A stretch of 35,629 nucleotides of DNA, taken from contig NZ_NPKJ01000048.1 of assembly GCF_002284575.1 (NCBI RefSeq), forward strand, positions 253,899 to 289,527, in the 5' to 3' direction. The position numbers and the translations under genes were made by a program. This document shows, one piece after another, positions 23,420 to 31,344 of this stretch. Each line of letters starts with the position of its first letter. Position 1 is the stretch's first letter. The stretch is from Mesorhizobium temperatum (GTDB lineage: Bacteria; Pseudomonadota; Alphaproteobacteria; Rhizobiales; Rhizobiaceae). A model generated the notes under the pieces. It was not told the origin of the DNA, ran no database searches, and saw nothing but the letters and a program-made list of their open reading frames with translations.

Positions 23420-25869
23420 CATTGCCCGCCCACGCCGAGATCGTCGTCATCGGCGGCGGCATCATCGGCTGTTCGACGGCCTATCATCTGGCGCGTGACC
23501 ACAAGGCCGATGTCGTACTTTTGGAACAGGGCAAGCTGACTTCGGGCTCCACCTGGCATGCGGCAGGGCTGGTCGGGCAGTTGCGCTCCTCGGCCTCTAT
23601 CACCCGCGTGCTCAAATATTCGGTCGATCTCTACAAGGGGCTGGAAGCCGAAACCGGGCTGGCCACCGGCTGGAAGATGACCGGGTGCCTCAGGCTCGCC
23701 ACCAATGCCGACCGCTGGATCGAGTACAAGAGGCTGGCGACGACGGCGAAAAGCTTCGGCATGGATATGCAGTTGCTGTCACCGGCCGAGGTCAAGACAA
23801 TGTGGCCGCTGCTGGAGACCGGCGATCTCGTCGGCGCCAGCTGGCTGCCGACTGACGGCCAGGCAAGCCCTTCCGACATCACGCAGTCGCTGGCCAAAGG
23901 CGCTCGCATGCGCGGTGCCAGGCTGTTCGAGGATATCCGCGTCACGGGCTTCGACATGCAGGATGGCCGCATCACCGCGGTAAAGACCAACAAGGGCGAT
24001 ATCGCCTGCGACAAGGTGGTGAACTGTGCCGGGCAATGGGCGCGCCAGGTGGGTACGCTAGCCGGCATCAATGTGCCGCTGCAGCCGGTCAAGCACCAGT
24101 ACATCATCACCGAAAAGATCGACGGGTTGGCGACCGATGCGCCGACGATCCGCGACCCCGACCGGCGCATCTATTTCAAGGAGGAGGTCGGCGGGCTGGT
24201 GATGGGCGGCTATGAGCCGAACCCGCAAGCCTGGACGACCGATCTTCCCGGCGGTGATGTCCCTGATGACTGGGAGTTCCGGCTGTTCGACGACGATTAC
24301 GATCATTTCGAGCAGCATATGAACCAGGCGATCGCGCGGGTTCCGGCGCTCGAAACCGTCGGCGTCAAGCAGATGATCAACGGGCCGGAGAGTTTCACGC
24401 CGGACGGCAATTTCATTCTCGGCGTGGCACCCGAATGCGCCAACATGTTCGTCGGCGCCGGCTTCAACGCCTTCGGCATCGCGGCGGGCGGCGGTGCCGG
24501 CTGGGTGCTGGCGCAGTGGGTGGTCGACGGCGAGGCGCCACTCGATCTGTGGGTGGTCGATATCAGACGCTTTTCCGACCTGCACCGCGACCGGCTATGG
24601 GTCCGCGACCGCACGCTGGAAGCCTATGGCAAGCACTACACGATCGGCTTCCCGCATGAGGAGTATGTCACGGGCCGGCCACGGATCGTGTCGCCGCTCT
24701 ATGAACGGCTGCAAAAGCAGCGCGCCGTGTTCGGCTCCAAACTCGGTTGGGAGCGGCCGAACTGGTTTGCGCCCGAAGGCGTCGAGCCGAAGGACATCTA
24801 TTCGATGGGCCGGCAGAACTGGTTTTCGCCGGTCGGCGACGAGCACCGGCACGTGCGCGAGCACGTCGGCATCTTCGACCAGTCATCCTTCGCCAAATAC
24901 GAAATGACCGGTGCGGATGCGCTGAAGGCGCTCGACTGGATCTGCGCCAACGACTTCGCCAAGCCGGTCGGCCGGCTGACCTACACGCAGCTTCTCAACA
25001 CACGCGGCGGCATCGAAGCCGACCTGACCGTGGCGCGGCTCGGCGAAGAACGATTCTACGTCGTCACCGGCACCGGTTTTAGGACGCATGACTTCTCGTG
25101 GATCGGCGACCATGTCGGCAACGAGCTCGACGTGACGCTCACCGATGTCACCGAGGATTTCGGCACGCTGTCGCTGATGGGGCCGCGTGCCCGCGACGTG
25201 CTGGCTGCGGTGACCGATGCGGACGTGTCGAACACCGCTTTCCCATTCGGACACGTGCGGGAAATCTCCATCGCCGGCCACACAGTTCGGGCGCTGCGCG
25301 TCACCTATGTCGGCGAGCTCGGCTGGGAGCTGCATGTGCCGATCGCGGCGACGGGCGAAATCTTCGACGCGCTGATGGCGGCGGGCGAGGAGCACAGCAT
25401 CCGCCCGGTCGGCTACCGGGCGCTGGAATCGCTGCGGCTGGAAAAAGGCTACCGCGCCTGGGGCTCCGACATCACGCCCAATGACACGCCGCAGGAGGCC
25501 GGCCTCGGCTGGGCGGTGAAGCTTCGCAAGAATACCGATTTTCTCGGGCGGCGGGCGCTGGAAGAGATCAGCGGCGCCGCGCTGAAAAAACGCTTTGCCG
25601 GCTTCACGGTCGACGATTGCGAGATCGTGCTGCTCGGGCGCGAAACGATCCTTCGCAATAACGAGCCGGTCGGCTACCTGACCAGCGGCGGCTATGGCTA
25701 CACGGTCGGCAAGAACATCGGCTACGGCTATGTGCGCAACGCCGATGGCGTCAGCGACGATTTCCTCACCTCCGGCGACTACGAGCTGGTGGTGGCGATG
25801 GAACGGACGCCGGCAAAGATCCATCTCGAGCCGCTTTACGATCCGGCGGGAGCAAGGATCAGAGCCTAG
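23416..25869 (+). CDS. FAD-dependent dimethylglycine/sarcosine dehydrogenase-like protein with GcvT domain
   Basis: An 817-residue two-domain enzyme. The N-terminal DAO-type FAD domain has VVIGGGIIGCSTAYHLA (10-26) and the motif STWHAAGL, whose H48 matches the histidine that binds FAD covalently in dimethylglycine and sarcosine dehydrogenases. The C-terminal half (about 430-817) is a GcvT/aminomethyltransferase-like tetrahydrofolate domain, with ESLRLEKGYRAWGSDITPND near its end. Such enzymes oxidise an N-methyl group and pass the carbon to tetrahydrofolate. It is coupled to the kinase upstream and ends one base before a convergent methyltransferase gene. The true N-methyl substrate is not known. 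Confidence 0.85.
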   Translation: MTLPAHAEIVVIGGGIIGCSTAYHLARDHKADVVLLEQGKLTSGSTWHAAGLVGQLRSSASITRVLKYSVDLYKGLEAETGLATGWKMTGCLRLATNADRWIEYKRLATTAKSFGMDMQLLSPAEVKTMWPLLETGDLVGASWLPTDGQASPSDITQSLAKGARMRGARLFEDIRVTGFDMQDGRITAVKTNKGDIACDKVVNCAGQWARQVGTLAGINVPLQPVKHQYIITEKIDGLATDAPTIRDPDRRIYFKEEVGGLVMGGYEPNPQAWTTDLPGGDVPDDWEFRLFDDDYDHFEQHMNQAIARVPALETVGVKQMINGPESFTPDGNFILGVAPECANMFVGAGFNAFGIAAGGGAGWVLAQWVVDGEAPLDLWVVDIRRFSDLHRDRLWVRDRTLEAYGKHYTIGFPHEEYVTGRPRIVSPLYERLQKQRAVFGSKLGWERPNWFAPEGVEPKDIYSMGRQNWFSPVGDEHRHVREHVGIFDQSSFAKYEMTGADALKALDWICANDFAKPVGRLTYTQLLNTRGGIEADLTVARLGEERFYVVTGTGFRTHDFSWIGDHVGNELDVTLTDVTEDFGTLSLMGPRARDVLAAVTDADVSNTAFPFGHVREISIAGHTVRALRVTYVGELGWELHVPIAATGEIFDALMAAGEEHSIRPVGYRALESLRLEKGYRAWGSDITPNDTPQEAGLGWAVKLRKNTDFLGRRALEEISGAALKKRFAGFTVDDCEIVLLGRETILRNNEPVGYLTSGGYGYTVGKNIGYGYVRNADGVSDDFLTSGDYELVVAMERTPAKIHLEPLYDPAGARIRA

Positions 25870-25870
25870 A

Positions 25871-26503
25871 TCAGTTCACGCGCAGAACGAGGCCGCGGCT
25901 GGGCACGGTGTCGGCCTCGCCCGGCATGGAGACATAGGGCGACGTCTCCTCGGCGCGCGTAACGACGCCCTTCGCCTCGAGGTCGGCGATCCGTACGGAA
26001 AAGCCGGCGTCCCATAGCGTGTTCTTGACCGTCAGCACGATTATCCCGCCCGGCCGGCAGATACGGATCAGTTCATCGAGCCCCTCGGCGCCGACATGGC
26101 CCGAGGTGAAGACGCCGGCCGATATGATGCCGGCATAGGCGTCATCCGCGAAAGGCAGCGGTCCGCCGAGCGCCAGGCAGTGAAGCGCCGAATAGACGCC
26201 CTTGCGCTCCGCCTTGGCCAGCATGCCCGCCGAGATGTCGAGCGCCTCGACCTGCGGATAGCCCGCGATCTTCAGCCACTCGCCGATGAGCCCGGTGCCG
26301 GCGCCGGCATCGAGGAGTGGTGCCGCGCCGCGCGGCAGGTGGCGGGCAAGCAGGGCAAGGCAGATGGTCGGATGGCGATAACCGGCCGCCGACATGTCGG
26401 CGTCGTAGGTGTCGGACCAGCGGTCGTAGAGCGCCGCCACTTCTTCAGGCCGCTTCGCTGCATAGGCCGCGGCGAGCGCGCCCTCATTTTTCCTGTCCAC
26501 CAT
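25871..26503 (-). CDS. Class I SAM-dependent methyltransferase
   Basis: A 210-residue Rossmann-type methyltransferase. Motif I is LLDAGAGTG (63-71), the acidic end of strand 2 is in VEALDISAGML (86-96), and the post-motif strand LIRICRPGGIIVLTV is clear. The N terminus (AALYDRWSDTYDADM) resembles small-molecule methyltransferases. It converges on the oxidase gene with one base between stops, and its 5' end faces the second kinase gene across a 157-bp divergent promoter region. In this setting methylation of an amine or of a phosphorylated amino-alcohol is possible, but no substrate can be named. Confidence 0.82.
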   Translation of the reverse strand: MVDRKNEGALAAAYAAKRPEEVAALYDRWSDTYDADMSAAGYRHPTICLALLARHLPRGAAPLLDAGAGTGLIGEWLKIAGYPQVEALDISAGMLAKAERKGVYSALHCLALGGPLPFADDAYAGIISAGVFTSGHVGAEGLDELIRICRPGGIIVLTVKNTLWDAGFSVRIADLEAKGVVTRAEETSPYVSMPGEADTVPSRGLVLRVN

Positions 26504-26660
26504 CACAGTCCCGTCTGCAAAGCAAAGTGCTGCAACGTCCTTGCGCGTCCGACAGGACCGCGCGGCGCTGGCGTGAATCGCATGCCATCCGATGATAGCC
26601 AAACGGCGAAATTTGTGGAACCGTCGTCGCCACAAATAAAGACGTGAAGGGGCGGAAGCG

Positions 26661-27563
26661 ATGGTGAACGAGGAAGCACGCGCGGCGCTTGCAGCCATTC
26701 CGGTGCTGGCCGGCTACGAGGGACCGCTGGAGCGGCTTGGCGGCCTCACCAACCTCGTCTTCAGGGCTGGAGATGTCTGCCTGCGGATTCCCGGCAAAGG
26801 CACAGAGGAGTATATCAACCGCGCCAACGAGGCGGTGGCGGCACGGGAAGCCGCCAAGGCCGGCGTCAGCCCCGAGCTGCTGCATGTCGACGGCGAGACA
26901 GGCGTGATGGTGACGCGCTTTATCGCCGGCGCCGAGACGATGTCGCCGGAAAAATTCAAGACACGGCACGGCAGTCCGGCGCGCGCCGGCAAGGCCTTTC
27001 GCAGACTGCATACATCCGGCGCGGTGTTTCCCTTCCGCTTCGAGCTTTTTGCGATGATCGACGACTACCTGAAGGTGTTGTCGACCAAGGACGTCGCCCT
27101 GCCTGCCGGTTACCACGACGTCGTGCTCGAGGCGGAAACCGTGCGCTCGGCGCTTGCCGCGCATCCCCTGCCTCTCGTCGCCTGCCACTGCGATCCGCTG
27201 TGCGAAAACTTCCTCGATACGGGCGACAGGATGTGGATCGTCGACTGGGAATATTCCGGCATGAACGATCCGCTCTGGGATCTCGGCGACCTCAGCGTCG
27301 AAGGACAGTTTGATACGGCGCAGGAGGAAGAGATGATGGGCGCTTATTTCGGTGGCGAGCCGACACCGGCGGCGCGCGGCCGCATCGTCATCTACAAGGC
27401 GATGTGCGATCTCTTGTGGACGCTGTGGGGGCTGATCCAGCTTGCCAACAGCAATCCGGTCGACGATTTCCGCGCCTATGCCGAAGGTCGCTTTTCACGC
27501 TGCAGGGCGCTGATGGAGACGGCCGACTTCACAAGGCATCTGGCGGCGGTGCGCGCGGGTTAG
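26661..27563 (+). CDS. Second choline/ethanolamine kinase-like phosphotransferase
   Basis: A 300-residue APH/choline-kinase-like protein. The nucleotide loop is LGGLTNLVFRAGD (26-38), the catalytic segment HCDPLCENFL is at 176-185, and IVDWEYSGMNDPLWDLGD at 193-210 is the metal-binding site. It is distinct in sequence from the kinase at 22535, so the locus carries two different enzymes of this family. The start has a GGGGCGGAAG ribosome site. The last 99 codons plus stop (from N202) are repeated at 29566-29865 as a detached fragment. This full copy keeps all catalytic residues and appears functional. Confidence 0.85.
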   Translation: MVNEEARAALAAIPVLAGYEGPLERLGGLTNLVFRAGDVCLRIPGKGTEEYINRANEAVAAREAAKAGVSPELLHVDGETGVMVTRFIAGAETMSPEKFKTRHGSPARAGKAFRRLHTSGAVFPFRFELFAMIDDYLKVLSTKDVALPAGYHDVVLEAETVRSALAAHPLPLVACHCDPLCENFLDTGDRMWIVDWEYSGMNDPLWDLGDLSVEGQFDTAQEEEMMGAYFGGEPTPAARGRIVIYKAMCDLLWTLWGLIQLANSNPVDDFRAYAEGRFSRCRALMETADFTRHLAAVRAG

Positions 27564-27604
27564 GCGCCAGAAATCTGAACCTTAGTTGACGCCTTTCGGC
27601 ACGT
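27264..27604 (+). repeat. Direct repeat, left copy
   Basis: It covers codons 202-300 and the stop of the second kinase gene, a short spacer (GCGCCAGAAATCTGAACCT) and the last 22 bp of the permease gene end (TAGTTGACGCCTTTCGGCAC, then GT). The right copy is at 29566-29930. Offset within the coding part is exactly 2302 bp with no gaps and about 20 substitutions in 300 bp. Confidence 0.9.
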
Positions 27605-27630
27605 CCGCCCAGCCTGAACGGGCCGAGCTC

Positions 27631-28044
27631 ATGCCGGAGGAGCGTATTCCCGGTCCGAGTCAATTCGAGCACCAGCGGATGGCGTTCATCGCGATCGCCT
27701 GCAGTATGTATATTGATCTGGTCCCCGGCGCGGAGTTCAAGCGCACGATCGACCGCCTGACGTGTGCGGAGGCGTTGGCGTACGCCGAAGGGCTGAGCCA
27801 GATCGCCGGTCGGCTGTTATTTTCGATCGGCTTCACCCTACAATCCGCCGACGCCCGCGTCCCCCGCCGGCCCACACGCAAAGATCGGGCGGCGGTGCAG
27901 GCCGTCGTGACAGAGATGGCGCAGCTCAAGCGGGAACTGGAAGGCATGCTACAGCACCTGGAAGACTGGGCCGAAAGCCGCGTGGCGCTGACCGCCACGG
28001 CGGCGCATACCCCGCCATCACCGCCGGCGCAGGCACGGGCGTAA
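27631..28044 (+). CDS. Hypothetical protein in the insertion
   Basis: A protein of about 137 residues with no recognised domain. It is mainly helical by composition: MAFIAIACSMYIDLVPG, then TCAEALAYAEGLSQIAGRLL, then a charged helix AVVTEMAQLKRELEGMLQHL, and a Pro/Ala-rich tail. Codon use is high-GC and gene-like. ATG 27631 is one start; ATG 27679 is another, and neither has a strong ribosome site. A TTG at 27586 would place the start inside the leftover permease end and is unlikely. Function unknown; its place in the insertion suggests accessory DNA. Confidence 0.5.
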   Translation: MPEERIPGPSQFEHQRMAFIAIACSMYIDLVPGAEFKRTIDRLTCAEALAYAEGLSQIAGRLLFSIGFTLQSADARVPRRPTRKDRAAVQAVVTEMAQLKRELEGMLQHLEDWAESRVALTATAAHTPPSPPAQARA

Positions 28045-28316
28045 TCGTCGGCAGGCACCACCGGCCCCGGGGCGCCCTCGGTCTCTATCACGCGTGTGCA
28101 ACCGTTAGAAGTCGTCTCTCGCTGAAGGACGTGGTACGCCGGCACGATGCCCCCCGCCCTGATGCCTATAAGCACTGAGCTTGAGTCCGTACGTCAGATC
28201 GAGAACCGCTCTAGGGTTACTGAGGATAACATGCTATTCACTTTTCCTGAACCTTGTCTAGCGTTTCCCCTGGAGTCTACACGTTCGAGACTGTTTTTCT
28301 ATGACGAGGGCACAAT

Positions 28317-29312
28317 ATGCAAATAAACGAAATCAAGGAGAAAAAGCAGAAGATTATCGAAAGGTTCGGCCCCTGGACGGCAGGTTCCATCCATCTGGCC
28401 GATCAAATTGACACGTTCGATGAGCCGCACTGGGACGCCCGATTGAGGCGCTTCGTGCAGATCGCTGCAGATCTTGCGGGGAAGCCGTTGGAGAAGCTTC
28501 GCGTTCTGGATCTGGCGTGTCTCGAGGGGCAATACGGGATCGAGTTCGCGCTCCATGGGGCCGACGTGCTCGCCATCGAGGGTCGGGAGGCGAACCTTGA
28601 GAAGGTGCACTTCGCTAAGGAGGTACTCTCCCTGGACAACCTCGAACTCGCCCTAAATGACGTGCGCAACCTCGACGAGGAGCGCCATGGTCGTTTCGAT
28701 GTTGTTCTATGTTTGGGGATCCTTTATCACTTGGATGCTCCGGATGTCATGGACTTCGTGGAGAGAATCTCGAAGGTTTGCGGAAAGATGTCAATAATCG
28801 ATACCCATATCAGCCTCAGCGACGAAGCGTCGTACACTTGGAAGGGGAAGACCTACTGGGGCAGGTATGGCAAGGAACACGATACTGATGCGACCTCCGA
28901 GGAGAAGCTGGCAGCGCTCTGGAACTCGCTCGACAACCCGAAGGCCTTCCTCTTCACGCGTGCATCGCTCTGCAACCTACTCCGACACGTGGGCTTCACG
29001 TCCGTCTACGAGTGCTTGAACCCCTACGAGTATCATAATCCCAACTGGCCGCTGGCTGCAGAAGGGGACAGGCATGTCGTCTGGAGGGATCGCATCACCC
29101 TGGTTGCTATCAAAGGGCGGAGTCAGCCGCTGCTCTCCTCGCCCATTACGGACGCATCGCCCGAGATCGATCGCCCCGAAAGGCCAGAGTATATCGAGCC
29201 GCTCCCGTGCATTCCCGGAGTGTCGCGCACAAGGTCGAGAGGTCTGCGGTCGCGATTGAGCAGGTTCCTGCCCGGCCCTGTGAAGGCAGTGCTGAGGAGG
29301 ATCATCCAATGA
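28317..29312 (+). CDS. Class I methyltransferase of the insertion, possibly glycan or lipid-related
   Basis: A 331-residue protein with a Rossmann methyltransferase core: motif I VLDLACLEG (63-71) with the acidic partner E88, then FDVVLCLGILYHLDAPDVMD, a segment common in methyltransferases that resemble CmoB or those of surface polysaccharide clusters. The C terminus (about 300-331) is Arg-rich with hydrophobic residues (RGLRSRLSRFLPGPVKAVLR), suggesting membrane contact. Codons such as ATA, AGG and AGA and a lower GC content set it apart from neighbours and suggest transfer. It has no clear ribosome site. The acceptor is unknown. Confidence 0.75.
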   Translation: MQINEIKEKKQKIIERFGPWTAGSIHLADQIDTFDEPHWDARLRRFVQIAADLAGKPLEKLRVLDLACLEGQYGIEFALHGADVLAIEGREANLEKVHFAKEVLSLDNLELALNDVRNLDEERHGRFDVVLCLGILYHLDAPDVMDFVERISKVCGKMSIIDTHISLSDEASYTWKGKTYWGRYGKEHDTDATSEEKLAALWNSLDNPKAFLFTRASLCNLLRHVGFTSVYECLNPYEYHNPNWPLAAEGDRHVVWRDRITLVAIKGRSQPLLSSPITDASPEIDRPERPEYIEPLPCIPGVSRTRSRGLRSRLSRFLPGPVKAVLRRIIQ

Positions 29313-29565
29313 AATGTCGGACAGGCGGCGGCGTTGACGCACCTTACGCCTAACTTAATGCCATTCGGCCAAGAGCCATTACACGTCCAAATCCATGGAG
29401 TCGATGCGCGGACACCCCACCACTTCCCAAATCATCGAACCACACCCCGCTGCCCTGATCAAGAGGATTGTGCCCGGGCCGTCCAGCTTCCGGATGTGAC
29501 CTGCAAGAGCGCTTTATCGTATGGTGATTCGGTACGCCATAGTCATTCTGAGAGGCTATCGTGTC

Positions 29566-29865
29566 AACGATCCGCTCTGGGATCTCGGCGATCTCAGCGT
29601 CGAAGGACAGTTCGACGTGGCGCAGGAGGAAGAAATGATGGGCGCCTATTTCGGTGGCGAGCCAACGCCGGCGGAGCGCGGCCGCGTCGTCATCTACAAG
29701 GCAATGTGCGATCTCTTGTGGACGCTGTGGGGGCTGATCCAGCTCGCCAACAGCAATCCGGCCGACGATTTCCGCGCCTATGCCGACGGTCGCTTTTCGC
29801 GCTGCAGGGCGCTGATGGAGACGACCGACTTCTCAAGGCATCTGGCGGCTGTGCGCGCGGGTTAA
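29566..29865 (+). pseudogene. Detached 3' fragment of a choline-kinase-like gene
   Basis: This in-frame fragment encodes 99 residues matching residues 202-300 of the kinase at 26661 with seven amino-acid differences, and it ends at the natural stop. It lacks the nucleotide loop, catalytic HxD segment and metal site, so it cannot be an active kinase. About 20 of 300 bases differ, mostly at third positions, which is a between-strain rather than a fresh-duplication level of divergence. A chance upstream ATG (29521) would add 15 unrelated residues. Confidence 0.88.
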
Positions 29866-29930
29866 GTACCAAAAAATCTGAACCTTAAGGTACCAGAAAT
29901 CTGGACCCTAGTTGACGCCTTTCGGCACGT
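29566..29930 (+). repeat. Direct repeat, right copy
   Basis: It matches 27264-27604 but carries about 24 extra bases after the kinase stop, where a short spacer unit is doubled (ACCAAAAAATCTGAACCT and ACCAGAAATCTGGACCCT). It ends inside the 3' end of the intact permease gene. Confidence 0.9.
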
Positions 29931-30828
29931 TTTCCGGCGGCACCGTGTCGACCACTTTCTGGCGATGGAAGATGAACAGGCCGGCCAGCACGATGATGCC
30001 CGAGCCGATCAGGATGCGCGGACCGGGCATGTCGCCGAAGAAGGCCAGCCCGAAGATGACGGCCCACAGCAGCAGGCTGTAATGCAGCGGCGCCAGCGTC
30101 GAGGCCGGCGCCAGCTTCAGCGCCCTGGTGATCATCAGATGCGCGCCGCAGGAGACAATGCCAAGAAGCAGCATGGCGCCGAAATCGAGCGAGGACGGCG
30201 TCTGCCAGTTGCCGATGGTGAGAAACCCGCCGACCAGCAGCGTGCCGATAGTTTGCCAGGTAACCAACGAGGTGTCGCTGGTGCCACGCAACCGCCGGTT
30301 GAGGATGATGGCGAAGGCGAATGAAATGCTTCCGGCGAGCGCGAAGGTCGACGACAGCGAAAACGCGGCCGAGGACGGTTTGAGCATTATCAGCACGCCG
30401 CAGAAGCCGACCAGGATCGCCATCCAGCGGCGCCAGCCGACCTTTTCACCGAGCAACAGGTGCGACAGCGCCGCCACGTAGATCGGTCCGGCCATGTAGA
30501 AGCTCATGACGTCGGCGAGCGGCAGGTAGACGACGGCGGCATAGAACAGCGCGGTGTCGAGCGTGGTCATGACGACGCGCAAGACCTGCAGTTCCAGGCG
30601 CTCCATGCGGAACAGATTGGCCGCACCTTGACGCGCGATCATCGGGCCGAGCACGAAAAAGGCGCCGATGGAACGGATCAGCACGACCTGGCCGACGGAA
30701 AAGCTGGCGACCAGCCATTTGCCCATCGCATCGTTCAACGCAAACAGGAAATCGCCGGCCAGCATCAGCAGAATGCCGGCCAAAAGCACGTTCCTGATCG
30801 TCGAATTCTGGGCTGGTGGCTGTGCCAT
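29908..30828 (-). CDS. DMT superfamily (EamA) permease
   Basis: A 306-residue membrane protein with about ten helices in two EamA repeats. Examples are VLLAGILLMLAGDFLFALND at the N terminus and LIGSGIIVLAGLFIFHRQKV near the C terminus. The first repeat ends with LADVMSFYMAGPIYVAALSH and LLLGEKVGWRRWMAILVGF, a typical family signature. Members usually export amino acids, amines or other small metabolites. ATG 30828 is preferred over an upstream start 18 codons earlier, which adds a non-family tail. The 3' end was the junction used by the neighbouring insertion, and a 22-bp copy of it lies at 27583-27604. Confidence 0.87.
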   Translation of the reverse strand: MAQPPAQNSTIRNVLLAGILLMLAGDFLFALNDAMGKWLVASFSVGQVVLIRSIGAFFVLGPMIARQGAANLFRMERLELQVLRVVMTTLDTALFYAAVVYLPLADVMSFYMAGPIYVAALSHLLLGEKVGWRRWMAILVGFCGVLIMLKPSSAAFSLSSTFALAGSISFAFAIILNRRLRGTSDTSLVTWQTIGTLLVGGFLTIGNWQTPSSLDFGAMLLLGIVSCGAHLMITRALKLAPASTLAPLHYSLLLWAVIFGLAFFGDMPGPRILIGSGIIVLAGLFIFHRQKVVDTVPPENVPKGVN

Positions 30829-30968
30829 GCCGATGTCGCTTCCTCCCGCATGAAAGCTCGGTAAGCAGCGTCGTAGACGCAAGCAGCCGCTTTGACGAGC
30901 GGAAAACGTGAAGCCGGCCAGACCAGGGGCCGGAAATCGGCTGGGCCTGTACGGAAGATCGGAACGGC

Positions 30969-31223
30969 TTACTTTGGCCGTGACCGAATGATGACCGGAC
31001 GATAGATCACCGGCCGGTCCCAGGGATCGAAAACCGACGCACTTCTCAGCTCAGCGCGGCGCGCGAGGTCGATGCGCTGCAGACATTCGGCGAAGGCATC
31101 ATTCTTCCTGACGAAGCCGTAGGACCGGCATTTCGCCTCGTCTGCGGCACGACGGTCTTCGGCCGTCATGCAGCCTGAACAGGTCGCCGCCAACGCGACC
31201 ACCATCGCCGCCTTGTGCCACAT
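30969..31223 (-). CDS. Small probable lipoprotein, unknown function
   Basis: An 84-residue protein with a short signal sequence (AAMVVALAATCSGC) in which C18 could be lipidated; the residue at -3 is Cys rather than the usual Leu, so the lipobox is imperfect. The mature part (EDRRAADEAKCRSYGF, KNDAFAECLQRIDLARR) has two cysteines in a pattern common to small rhizobial exported proteins. A strong AGGAGG precedes the ATG. The role is unknown. It stands alone between the permease and deaminase genes. Confidence 0.75.
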   Translation of the reverse strand: MWHKAAMVVALAATCSGCMTAEDRRAADEAKCRSYGFVRKNDAFAECLQRIDLARRAELRSASVFDPWDRPVIYRPVIIRSRPK

Positions 31224-31344
31224 CGTGTCCTCCTCGACATAAAACTGGAGACTGACTGTAAAACTTAAGATCAGGACCTATCAATCTGATCGACGTGTGC
31301 GGCCTGATGCAGGTCCAACGTCTTATTGCCCTGCCAATTATTGG

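Larger units (their letters stand above)
27264..29930. mobile_element. Insertion bounded by direct repeats at the kinase-permease junction
   Basis: The direct repeat 27264-27604 / 29566-29930 brackets a 1961-bp body (27605-29565) with a hypothetical gene and a methyltransferase. The native order was evidently kinase then convergent DMT permease with about 40 bp between. The body also holds two gene-free stretches, 28045-28316 and 29313-29565, in which nothing is recognised. Base use in the body is less GC-rich than around it. No integrase, transposase or terminal inverted repeat is visible. The structure matches what single-crossover integration of a 2.3-kb circle would leave. Confidence 0.7.

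Noticed and set aside
27660..28175. Minus-strand frame of 171 codons in the insertion
   Set aside because: The plus-strand frame has more normal composition and codon use; this one is Arg/Ser/Ala-rich and lacks a ribosome site. Not fully excluded.
29521..29865. Independent 114-residue gene
   Set aside because: Only the last 99 residues are meaningful, being the kinase C terminus; the first 15 come from the junction.
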